Shown: positions 5,754-13,550, numbered from the stretch's first letter. The stretch is 16,492 nt of DNA from DASRBO01 sp035653595 (GCA_035653595.1 DASRBO010000014.1:1-16492), one strand, 5' to 3'. Numbers and translations: made by a program. The notes: generated by a model from the letters alone, not told the origin.

Positions 5754-8700
5754 TGCGCGTGCGCCTGCGCCGCCTCGGCCCCTCTTGCGTCACCGGATGG
5801 GGCCAACCGCGGCGCTCCGGGCGGGGCCGGGGTGACGACGGGGTCTCCCTGATAATCGCCCTGGCCATCCTGTCGGTGTTCGGGATCGGGATCGGGTTCA
5901 TCCTCGGCGAGGCCCAGGTCAACTTCAAGTCCACCGAGGTGACCGGCACCATCCGCAACATGACCTATGCCGCCGACGGAGGCGTGGAGTACGGGATCGC
6001 CCAGGCCCGGGCCGGCTACTGCGCCTCCACCGTCGCCGCCCCGCCGTCCCCGACCCCCCTGGCCCCCGGCGAGGTCAGCGCCACCCCGGTCAGCCTCAGC
6101 GAGCCGGGGGTGAACCCGTCGCTGTCGGTGACCTGCGAGACCACGGCGGGCAACTCGCTGGCCAACACCTTCGGGGGATCCGAGGGCCACCCCGGCTACT
6201 CGGTCGTGACCAACAGCCCGGCGGGGTCGTCGAACTGCGTCAGCCTCGCATCGGATCCGGTGGGCGAGTCCAACCAGATCAACTACAGCGCCAGCACCCA
6301 CTGCGCCACCTACGGCGCCAGCGGGACCGGGGCCCTGTACTGGTCCCCGGCCGCCCCCCCGACCAAGAACTTCTACGGGTCGAGCTACGACCTGCTCGGG
6401 GTCTCCCACTACCAGGACCCCTCCACCGGCAACGTGTCGGCCTGGGCGGTGGGGTCCAACACGACCATCCTGTCCTTCGACGGGTCCAACTGGAACGCCG
6501 TCGGCTGCGTGGGCTGCACCAGATCCAGCAACCTCACCCTCTACGGCGTCTACGCCGTCAGCCCCACCAGCGTGTGGGCGGTGGGGACCAACGGCACCAA
6601 CGGCGTGGTGCTCTACGACAACGGCTCGGACAACTGGACCCTCTACACCCTCACCTCTACGACCAGCCTCACGGCGGTGTGGGGGGCGGACGCCACCGAC
6701 GTGTGGGCGGTGGGTGCCGGCGGAACGGTCGAATACATCCAGCCCTCGGGCGGCAGCCTGGCCGTCACCACCCAGAAGCTGCCCGGCAGCCTCCACAACC
6801 CCAACCTCTCCGGGGTGTGGGGGGTCACCGGCAGCCCGGCGGCCACGGCGTCGACCCTGTGGGCGGTGGGCGACGGCGGGATGGTGGTCAACAGCACCAC
6901 GGGTGGGGGCTCGTGGTCGCGCCAGACCACCGGCGTCAGCGCCAACCTCACGGCGGTGGTGGCCACGTCCAGCTCCAGCGTGTGGGTGGTGGGCGCCTCC
7001 GGCACCATCCTGCAGTCCGCCAACGGAGGCTCGTCGTGGTCCACCTCGACCTCGGGCACCACCGCCAACCTCTACGCCCTGTATGCCGCCAGCAGCGGAT
7101 CGGCCTACGACGTGTGGGCGGTCGGGGCCGGCGGCGTGGTCGACTACTGGCCGGGCTCGGGCAGTTGGTCCTGCGCCGCCACCCCGGCGGCGTGCCAGAC
7201 CGTTCCGGCGGGGACCTCCGACCTGCACGGGATCAGCGGGGTCGGCTACGGCCCCGGCCAGGTGCACACCGTGGGGCTGGGGGCCACCATCCTCGACTAC
7301 AACGGCATCCCGTCCAGCGTCAGCCCGGTCAACTTCGGCCAGCCCTGGCGGGCCCAGACCTCGCCCACGACCCAGACCCTCAACGACGTCGGCAGCACGC
7401 CCGTGGCCGGCGGCGGCAGCGTCGAGTACGCCGTGGGCAACAACCAGTCGGGGGCGGAGACGATCCTGGTCAGCACCGACGGCCAGACCTGGAACAAGGC
7501 CACCGTGTCCGGCAGCCAGCCGCTCTACGGGGTGTCGGCCGCCCGGGTCCAGAGCGCCTCGGCCAGCCCGCCGGTGACCGACGGGACCCACGCCTGGGCG
7601 GTGGGGGGCGGGGGCCAGATCTACGCCACCGCCAACAGCGGATCCACCTGGGCGACCCAGGCCTCCCCGACCACCCAGACCCTCAACGCCGTGTTCGCCC
7701 TGGACGACACCGACGTGTGGGCGGTGGGCAACAACTCGGGGTCGGCCGAAACGATCCTGTTCTACAACGGGTCCACCTGGTCCTCGGTCGGCCCGAGCCT
7801 GGGCCGGGGCCAGCCGCTGTACGGGGTGTGGGCGGCCGACACCAGCCACGTGTGGGCGGTGGGCGGGGGCGGGACGATCCTGTTCTACAACGGCACCAGC
7901 TGGTCGGCGGCCAGTTCGCCGACCTCCAGCCAGCTCAACGGGCTCGCCGGCATCAGCGCCAGCCAGGTGTGGGCGGTGGGCAACCGGCAGGGCAACAAGG
8001 AGACCATCCTGTTCTACGACGGATCCACCTGGACCTCGGTGGGACCGTCCAACAGCCCCCCGGAGGACCTCAACTCCGTCTTCGCCCAGTCCAACTCCGG
8101 CACACCCCAGGTCTTCGCCGTGGGCAACAACGGGCTGGTCTACTTCTACGACGGCACGTCCTGGACCCAGCAGACCGGCCCGTCGACCAAGGTGTCGCTG
8201 TACGGCGTGACCGCGGTCGGCTCGGGCAACTACCAGGCCTGGTCGGTGGGCGCCGGCGGGTCCATCTGGAACTTCAACCCCTTCGCCCCCTACGGCATGT
8301 CGATCATCTCCGGCGGCACCGTCTTCAACTCGGGAACGACCTCGCTGCCGTCGCCCGGATCGGGGAACTCCTGCAACGACTGCGTGGACATCTCCGACTC
8401 CGGCTTCGTGCAGGGCGGCCAGACCTGCACGGGTGAGCCCAACAGCCTCCTGGGGGAGCTGTACCTGTCTGGCACCTACAGCTGCACCACCTCGACCCAG
8501 CCGGCGGTTTCCGAGTCCCTGCCCACCCCGTCCTCGCTGTGGCCGGGCTGCACCATGGTGCAGGCCTCCCAGGGCCAGCAGTTCGCCTCCCCCTGTCCGG
8601 TGCAGAGCTCCTCACCGTCGGTCCAGAACCTGAGCTGCGGCAGCTACGCGCAGTTCTCGCCCGGCATCTACACCTCGTCCTTCGGCCGGCTGTTCCAGCA

Positions 8701-9526
8701 GAAGTCGCTCAACGCCTTCTTCCAGAGCGGCGTCTACTACCTCGACAACGTCGGCACCGTGGTCATCAACTCGTCGGGCAGCTACATAGTCGGTGGCATG
8801 CCGGCCAGCCCCACCACCAACCCGGCCCTGGTCGGCACCGAGAACCCCAGCGTGGCCTCGTCCAGCCCGTGCTGGAGCTACATGCAGGCCCATGACTCGA
8901 ACAACGGCAGCGGCGTCGAGTTCATCCTGGGAGGCAACAGCAGCATCCAGATCCTCGACGGGAACGTCGAGCTGTTCGGCCGCAGCGGCGGCAGCAGCGC
9001 CGAGGGTGCCCAGGGCATCTCGATCCGCGAGGCCTGCTCCCCGTCCTCCTCCGCCCTGTCCTCGCCGGTCGCCTGCACCGGCGGTTGGGACGCCAGCCTC
9101 CCCGGGGCGAGCAACCAGATCCTCTCCATGAAGGCCTCCCAGCTCGGCAACGGGAACAACCCCAACCAGGGCAAGCCCGCTCTCGACGTCCACTCCGCCA
9201 TCTACGCCCCCGACGACAACGTCGACCTGTACAGCAACACCAACACCGCCGGCCTCGGCACCACCGTGGGGGCGATCGACTGCTGGTCGCTTGAGCTGTC
9301 GGTGCAGAACTACACCAGTCCCGCCATCCGCGCCCAGGCCGGAGGACCGTTGGCGGTGCGGCGGGTGATCTTCACCGCTCTGGCCCAGGGCGGCACCGGG
9401 TCGATTCCGGTCAAGGAGGAGGCGGTGGTGGTGATCGACGGGCCCGCTCCCGACGACGTGCAGTCGGTGAGCACGTGGCGCTACTGCACCCCGCCCGGAG
9501 CCACGACGACGCTGTGCTCGGCGTGA
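5753..9526 (+). CDS. PilX-like anchor fused to a multi-blade beta-propeller: candidate pilus-tip adhesin
   Basis: A 1257-residue protein starting at the ATG in TGATG. A 30-residue Arg/Gly-rich leader ends DDG, followed by VSLIIALAILSVFGIGIGFI and then TIRNMTYAADGGVEYGIAQA, which matches the PilX N-terminal domain layout. Mature position 5 is Ile, not Glu. Residues of about 227-843 hold about 14 repeats of the form xWAVGxxGxIxxYDGxxW, each about 44 residues, as in beta-propeller blades. The last 415 or so residues contain about 13 Cys and short beta-rich repeats (SGVYYLDNVGTVVINSSG, FILGGNSSIQILDGNVELFG) suggesting a beta-helix-like domain. The protein is expected outside the cell, anchored in the pilus or at its tip, analogous in role to PilY1/PilC adhesins. 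That role is inference. It is the last gene of the operon. Confidence 0.82.
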   Translation: MRVRLRRLGPSCVTGWGQPRRSGRGRGDDGVSLIIALAILSVFGIGIGFILGEAQVNFKSTEVTGTIRNMTYAADGGVEYGIAQARAGYCASTVAAPPSPTPLAPGEVSATPVSLSEPGVNPSLSVTCETTAGNSLANTFGGSEGHPGYSVVTNSPAGSSNCVSLASDPVGESNQINYSASTHCATYGASGTGALYWSPAAPPTKNFYGSSYDLLGVSHYQDPSTGNVSAWAVGSNTTILSFDGSNWNAVGCVGCTRSSNLTLYGVYAVSPTSVWAVGTNGTNGVVLYDNGSDNWTLYTLTSTTSLTAVWGADATDVWAVGAGGTVEYIQPSGGSLAVTTQKLPGSLHNPNLSGVWGVTGSPAATASTLWAVGDGGMVVNSTTGGGSWSRQTTGVSANLTAVVATSSSSVWVVGASGTILQSANGGSSWSTSTSGTTANLYALYAASSGSAYDVWAVGAGGVVDYWPGSGSWSCAATPAACQTVPAGTSDLHGISGVGYGPGQVHTVGLGATILDYNGIPSSVSPVNFGQPWRAQTSPTTQTLNDVGSTPVAGGGSVEYAVGNNQSGAETILVSTDGQTWNKATVSGSQPLYGVSAARVQSASASPPVTDGTHAWAVGGGGQIYATANSGSTWATQASPTTQTLNAVFALDDTDVWAVGNNSGSAETILFYNGSTWSSVGPSLGRGQPLYGVWAADTSHVWAVGGGGTILFYNGTSWSAASSPTSSQLNGLAGISASQVWAVGNRQGNKETILFYDGSTWTSVGPSNSPPEDLNSVFAQSNSGTPQVFAVGNNGLVYFYDGTSWTQQTGPSTKVSLYGVTAVGSGNYQAWSVGAGGSIWNFNPFAPYGMSIISGGTVFNSGTTSLPSPGSGNSCNDCVDISDSGFVQGGQTCTGEPNSLLGELYLSGTYSCTTSTQPAVSESLPTPSSLWPGCTMVQASQGQQFASPCPVQSSSPSVQNLSCGSYAQFSPGIYTSSFGRLFQQKSLNAFFQSGVYYLDNVGTVVINSSGSYIVGGMPASPTTNPALVGTENPSVASSSPCWSYMQAHDSNNGSGVEFILGGNSSIQILDGNVELFGRSGGSSAEGAQGISIREACSPSSSALSSPVACTGGWDASLPGASNQILSMKASQLGNGNNPNQGKPALDVHSAIYAPDDNVDLYSNTNTAGLGTTVGAIDCWSLELSVQNYTSPAIRAQAGGPLAVRRVIFTALAQGGTGSIPVKEEAVVVIDGPAPDDVQSVSTWRYCTPPGATTTLCSA
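6430..8280 (+). repeat. About 14 degenerate tandem blade repeats inside the tip-adhesin gene
   Basis: Each unit of about 130 nt encodes a WAVG-type strand followed by a YDG..W-type strand. The DNA motif GTGTGGGCGGTGGG recurs near 6572, 6701, 7721, 7850 and 7967. Near-identical ACGATCCTGTTCTACAACGG copies occur near 7752 and 7873. Later copies (7360-8200) are more alike than earlier ones, indicating more recent duplication. Confidence 0.85.
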
Positions 9527-9579
9527 CCGACCCCGCCCGGCCCGGCGGGCACCTCCGCCTCCGGCGCCGCCCCGGTCGG

Positions 9580-9585
9580 TAGGTT
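9580..9585 (+). promoter_or_regulatory. Candidate -10 box for a leaderless transcript
   Basis: TAGGTT fits the actinobacterial TANNNT -10 pattern and lies 6 nt before the GTG at 9592, so transcription would begin at or next to the start codon. No good -35 is visible. The only other upstream signal is an AGG at 9581-9583 that could act as a weak ribosome binding site. Confidence 0.35.
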
Positions 9586-9591
9586 GCGGCC

Positions 9592-10308
9592 GTGTCCATG
9601 CGCCGGCCCGGTCCCGAGCTCCCCTACCAGCTCCTCGGCGGGGTGCAGTCCTGCCCCGGCGGGTGGCTGGTGGTGGGGGCCAAGCTGCAGGGCATATCCA
9701 TGGCCCCCCAGCCGGCCGAGGTGCTGCCCACCTTCATCGACCTGATCGACCACCGGCCGGCCTACTCCGTCATCGCCCTGCGCCTCCCCATCGGGCTGCG
9801 GTCGGTCCACCAGGCGGGCGGGCGGTCCTGCGACGTGGCCGCCCGCAAGCTGCTGGGACGTCCCCGCAGCGCGGCGATCGCCTCACCGCCGTCGCGGGAG
9901 GACCTGGCCGCCTTCCGCAGCGGGGGCCGGCCCGCGGTCAGCGCGGTCGTGGCGGCCCAGCTGGCCCGGATCGCCGAGGCCTACGAGGTGATTGGCTCAT
10001 ACCACCAGCGCACCGTGTTCGAGGTGCACCCCGAGCTGAGCTTCTTCCAGCTCAACGGCAACCGGCCGCTGCGCCGGCCCAAGCACACCGGTGCCGGGCG
10101 GGAGGAGCGCCGGAGCCTGCTGCTGGAGAAGATCCCCGGGGCCGAGCGGGCCCTGGACCACCCGGTGGCGGGGGCGTCCCCCGACCATCTGGCCGACGGC
10201 CTGGCCCTGCTGTGGACCGCCCGCCGGATCTTCGCCCGGGCGGTGACCCGGCTGCCGGAGCTTCCGGAGTGGGACGAGGAGGGCTTCCGGATGGAGCTGG
10301 TCTACTGA
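9592..10308 (+). CDS. DUF429 (predicted RNase H-like fold) family protein with altered active site
   Basis: A 238-residue soluble protein with the motif order of DUF429: GGVQSCPGGW near residues 16-25, ALRLPIGL around 62-69, GGRSCDVAARKLLG at 76-89, ASPPSRE, EVHPELSF from 144, a Lys/Arg-rich loop (RRPKHTGAGREERR) and ADGLALLWTAR with Asp202. The family usually has Asp in GxDGCPGGW and in the IDxPIGL motif. Here these positions are Gln19 and Arg64, while the Glu of EVHPE and Asp202 remain, so nuclease-like activity is doubtful. The start is the GTG at 9592, with an ATG two codons later as an alternative. It sits 65 bp after the pilus operon and converges on pilC with 47 bp between stops. No link to pilus function is evident. 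Confidence 0.75.
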   Translation: MSMRRPGPELPYQLLGGVQSCPGGWLVVGAKLQGISMAPQPAEVLPTFIDLIDHRPAYSVIALRLPIGLRSVHQAGGRSCDVAARKLLGRPRSAAIASPPSREDLAAFRSGGRPAVSAVVAAQLARIAEAYEVIGSYHQRTVFEVHPELSFFQLNGNRPLRRPKHTGAGREERRSLLLEKIPGAERALDHPVAGASPDHLADGLALLWTARRIFARAVTRLPELPEWDEEGFRMELVY

Positions 10309-10355
10309 GCTGTCGGTGGAGGTTCTCCTGACGCGCTCGGCGCCGGCGGGGGGTG

Positions 10356-11567
10356 CTACTTGGGCACCTGCACCTGGTTGAAGATCCCGTACATCGCCGA
10401 TATCAGGGCGATGGCCACGAACCCGACCACCAGCCCCATGACGAGGATCACCGCCGGCTCGAACAGGTTGGTGAACCGCTTGAGCTTGTAGTCCAGCTCG
10501 CGGTCGAAGTAGATGGCCGCCGTCTCCAGCTGCTCGCCCAGGGAGCCGGTGTCCTCGCCCACCCGGATCATCTGGCGGGCGGCGGCGGGGAATAGGTCCG
10601 TCTCCGCCAGCGGCGCCGCCAGGCCCCGCCCCGCCAGCATGCCCTGCAGGGCGTGCTGCACCCCCCGGCGGTAGACGTGGTTGTTGGTGCTGTCGGCCGC
10701 CACCGCCAGGGCGTCGGGCAGGGGCACCCCGGCCCCGCTGGTGGTGGCGAGGATGCGGCAGAACCGCTCAAGCACGGCGTCGCGCACCAGCTCGCCGATC
10801 AGGGGGAGCTTGAGCATGAGGGCGTCGCGGGTCTTGCGGCCCTCGGGGCTGCGGGTCAGGTACAGCACCCCCGCCGCCGCCAGGGCGATTAGCGCCACCG
10901 GCACGAACCAGAAGCTCGTCAGCCACTGGGCCAGGGAGAGCAGCATGCGGGTGGGCAGCGGAAGCTTGGCGTTGAGGGACTTGAAGAAGCCCTCGAAGCG
11001 GGGTATGACCCACACCGTCAGCACCACCACCGCCACGATCGACATCATCAGCACCACGCTCGGGTACACCAGGGCGGCGGTGATCTTGCGCCTGGCCTCG
11101 AGGTCGCGGTCGATGTAGGTGGCCAGCTGGTCGAGGACCCCGTCGAGGTGCCCGGTGAGCTCGGCCGAGCGCAGCATGCTCACGTTCATGGGCGGAAAGG
11201 TCTCCGGGTGGGCGGCGGCGGCGGAGGCGAATGACTCGCCCGCCTCGATGCGCTCGCACATGTCGGCCAGCGACTCCCGCAGGGCCTTGCTGTTGGCCTC
11301 CTGGCGGATGACGTCGAGGGCCTCGACCACCGGCACCCCGGCGCGGAGGAAGACCGCCATCTGCCGGCAGACGTGCATCAGGTCCTTCTTGGGGACCTTG
11401 GCCCGCGACAGCTCGATGTCCATGAAGCCCTTGGACACCTTGGCGTCGGAGAGCTGCAGGCCCCGGGCGGCCAGGGTGCGCCCGAGCACCCCCCGGCTGT
11501 CGGCCCGTTCGGTGCCGGTGACCGTCTGGCCGGCGGCGTCGATGGCGGTGTAGGCGAACCTGGGCAC
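10356..11567 (-). CDS. pilC: Type IV pilus inner-membrane platform protein PilC (GspF family)
   Basis: A 403-residue polytopic protein that links the cytoplasmic ATPases to pilus assembly. It shows a short N-terminal segment (RFAYTAIDAAGQTVTGT) and two GspF domains. The first carries MAVFLRAGVPVVEALDVI and the second CRILATTSGAGVPLPDALAVA, with the paired MIRVGEDTGSLGEQL signature. Transmembrane segments lie near residues 165-195, 215-240 and 372-398, the normal three. Length is standard. The start is a GTG (complement 11565-11567) with AGGA about 12 nt upstream. It follows pilB by 34 nt and is surely cotranscribed with it. It converges on the DUF429 gene. Confidence 0.94.
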   Translation of the reverse strand: MPRFAYTAIDAAGQTVTGTERADSRGVLGRTLAARGLQLSDAKVSKGFMDIELSRAKVPKKDLMHVCRQMAVFLRAGVPVVEALDVIRQEANSKALRESLADMCERIEAGESFASAAAAHPETFPPMNVSMLRSAELTGHLDGVLDQLATYIDRDLEARRKITAALVYPSVVLMMSIVAVVVLTVWVIPRFEGFFKSLNAKLPLPTRMLLSLAQWLTSFWFVPVALIALAAAGVLYLTRSPEGRKTRDALMLKLPLIGELVRDAVLERFCRILATTSGAGVPLPDALAVAADSTNNHVYRRGVQHALQGMLAGRGLAAPLAETDLFPAAARQMIRVGEDTGSLGEQLETAAIYFDRELDYKLKRFTNLFEPAVILVMGLVVGFVAIALISAMYGIFNQVQVPK

Positions 11568-11601
11568 GCGGATCTACCGTCCTGTAGCTCGGTGGAAAAG
11601 G

Positions 11602-13440
11602 CTATACGCCGGCGTAGACGCCGCGTATGACCTCACTGATGGTGGTGACGTCGGAGCCGACCAGGCGCAGGCCCTCGTAGAGGAGGGAGCGCATGCCCTG
11701 GGCGGTGGCGGCCCGGCGGATCTCGTCCTGGGTGGCCCAGCCCACGATCAGCCGCCGCAGCTCGGGGGTGACCCGCATCAGCTCGTAGACGCCGATGCGG
11801 TCGCGGTATCCCGTGCCGGCGCAGAAGTTGCAGCCGGTTCCGGCCCAGAAGATGTCCTTCTCGGGTCCGTCGCCCTCGCGGTAGAAGGCCATCTCCTCGT
11901 CGGTGGGCGTGTAGGGGGCCCGGCAAGAGGTGCAGATGCGCCGCAACAGGCGCTGGGCGACCACGGCGGTGACCGAAGAGGCGACCAGGAAGGACTCGAT
12001 GCCCATGTCCAGCAGCCGGTGCAGGGCCGCCGAGGTGTCGGTGGCGTGGAAGGAGGACAGCACCAGGTGCCCGGTCAGGGAGGACTGCACGGCGATCCGG
12101 GCCGTCTCGGCGTCGCGGATCTCGCCCACCAGGATGACGTCGGGGTCCTGACGGAGGATCGACTTGAGGCCGTCGGCGAAGCTGAGGCCGGCCGACTCGT
12201 TGATCTGGATCTGGTTGAGGGAGGGGAAGACGTACTCGACCGGGTCCTCCACCGTGGTGATGTTGCGGTGGGGCTGGTTGATCTCGGTCAGGGCGCCGTA
12301 GAGGGTGGTGGTCTTGCCCGACCCGGTCGGCCCGGCGCAGATCACCATCCCGAAGGGGGCCCGGATGAGCTGGCCGAAGGTGGCATAGGTGTCCGTCGGC
12401 ATGCCCAGGTCCTCCAGCCGGTACAGGGGCCGGCTCTTGTCGAGGATCCGCAGCACGCACTTCTCGCCGGCGATGGTCGCCACCGTGGCCACCCGGATGT
12501 CGATGGAACGCCCGTCGACCTCCATGGCGATCTGGCCGTCCTGGGGCCGGCGCCGCTCCACGATGTTCATGCCGCCCATGATCTTGAGCCGGCTGATGAG
12601 GGCGGGGCCCATGCTGGGGGGCAGGTCGAATATCTCGTGCAGGGCGCCGTCGATGCGGAAGCGGATCCGGATCTGGTCGCCCTGGGGCTCGATGTGGACG
12701 TCGGAGGCCCGGTCCCGCAGGGCCTGGGTGATCATCAGGTTGACCACCTGGACCACCGGGGCTTCGGCGGCGGAGGCCACCTCGACCGAGGACACGTCGG
12801 CCACCGCCGCCGGGGCCGAGCTCTCGAAGGCGGCCACGATCTCCCCGATGGCGCCGACGGCCCGGTAGGAGGAGTCGATGGCCCGCTGGACCTGCACGGC
12901 GGGGGCCAGGGCCAGGCGCACCGGCCGGTTCAGGACCTGGCTGAGGGTGCTCGCCAGCTGGGGCCCGGGCTGGGAGGTCACCAGCTCGACGGTCTCGCCG
13001 TCCAGGGTGAAGGGCACCACGTGGTGGGAGCGGGCGACCGACTCGGGCACCACGGCGATGGCGTCCTTGTCGGGGGAGTTCCGCCCCAGGTCCACCAGGT
13101 CGAGGCCCATCTGGTCGGCCAGGACCCCGAGGAGGTCGGCCTCGCCGATGATGCCCTCCTCGACCAGCAGCTGGCCCAGGCGCCGGCCCGAGGCGGCCTG
13201 GGACATGAGGGCGTTGGCCAGCTGGTCGGAGGTGATCAGGTGGCTGTTGACCAGCAGCTCGCCCAGCCGGCCGGGTATGCCGGTGCCCATGCCGCCGGTG
13301 CCGGTCTGCACCACCGTGGTGGGCAGGACCGGGGCGGCGGCCACGGTCGTCTCCAGCGCCCCGGTCGTCGGCGCCCCGGTCCCCTCGGGGTCCGAGCTCT
13401 CGGAACGGGACGGCGACCGGTCCCAGACCGCCAGCCTCAT
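11602..13440 (-). CDS. pilB: Type IV pilus extension ATPase PilB (GspE family)
   Basis: A 612-residue hexameric ATPase that powers pilus polymerisation. A 60-residue Ser/Thr/Pro-rich N-terminus precedes a GspE N-terminal domain (GRLGELLVNSHLITSDQLANAL). A linker is followed by the ATPase core: SDVHIEPQGDQIRIRFRIDG, Walker A GPTGSGKT (370-377, Lys376), TTVEDPVEYV, Walker B DVILVGEIRDAET and the His box GHLVLSSFHATD. The zinc-binding CxxC pairs of PilB are present at Cys503/506 and Cys537/540. The ATG at complement 13438-13440 is chosen. The frame stays open to 13602, but the upstream residues are Arg/Pro-rich and unlike the family. Only a weak AGG precedes this ATG, and a short leader frame ends 4 nt before it, suggesting translational coupling. 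Confidence 0.93.
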   Translation of the reverse strand: MRLAVWDRSPSRSESSDPEGTGAPTTGALETTVAAAPVLPTTVVQTGTGGMGTGIPGRLGELLVNSHLITSDQLANALMSQAASGRRLGQLLVEEGIIGEADLLGVLADQMGLDLVDLGRNSPDKDAIAVVPESVARSHHVVPFTLDGETVELVTSQPGPQLASTLSQVLNRPVRLALAPAVQVQRAIDSSYRAVGAIGEIVAAFESSAPAAVADVSSVEVASAAEAPVVQVVNLMITQALRDRASDVHIEPQGDQIRIRFRIDGALHEIFDLPPSMGPALISRLKIMGGMNIVERRRPQDGQIAMEVDGRSIDIRVATVATIAGEKCVLRILDKSRPLYRLEDLGMPTDTYATFGQLIRAPFGMVICAGPTGSGKTTTLYGALTEINQPHRNITTVEDPVEYVFPSLNQIQINESAGLSFADGLKSILRQDPDVILVGEIRDAETARIAVQSSLTGHLVLSSFHATDTSAALHRLLDMGIESFLVASSVTAVVAQRLLRRICTSCRAPYTPTDEEMAFYREGDGPEKDIFWAGTGCNFCAGTGYRDRIGVYELMRVTPELRRLIVGWATQDEIRRAATAQGMRSLLYEGLRLVGSDVTTISEVIRGVYAGV

Positions 13441-13444
13441 GGCG

Positions 13445-13504
13445 CTACCTGGCTTTCTCGACGGCCGGCGGGGTGATCGGCGCGATGGGTGTCGGAGTAG
13501 GCAT
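13445..13504 (-). CDS. Short leader reading frame upstream of pilB
   Basis: An ATG at complement 13502-13504 opens a 19-residue peptide, MPTPTPIAPITPPAVEKAR, ending in TAG 4 nt before the pilB ATG (TAGCGCCATG). It has GGAG at ideal 5-nt spacing, the best ribosome binding site in the neighbourhood and better than pilB's own. A second in-frame ATG four codons upstream (13514-13516) would give 23 residues. This may be a translational-coupling leader peptide. A chance frame is possible because the peptide is low-complexity Pro/Thr. Confidence 0.4.
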   Translation of the reverse strand: MPTPTPIAPITPPAVEKAR

Positions 13505-13550
13505 CTCTTCTCCCATTTGGTCTCGGCGCGCCGGGCTGGAAACTGAAGGG

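Noticed and set aside
5747..7849. 700-codon - strand open frame opposite the adhesin gene
   Set aside because: It mirrors the repeat-rich + strand gene and has no domain-like features.
9532..9549. Intrinsic terminator after the adhesin gene (CCCGCC/GGCGGG)
   Set aside because: A six-base stem with no T-run is expected by chance in DNA this GC-rich.
12019..13476. Long + strand open frame opposite pilB
   Set aside because: Asp/Gly/His/Val-rich shadow translation. The - strand carries all PilB motifs.
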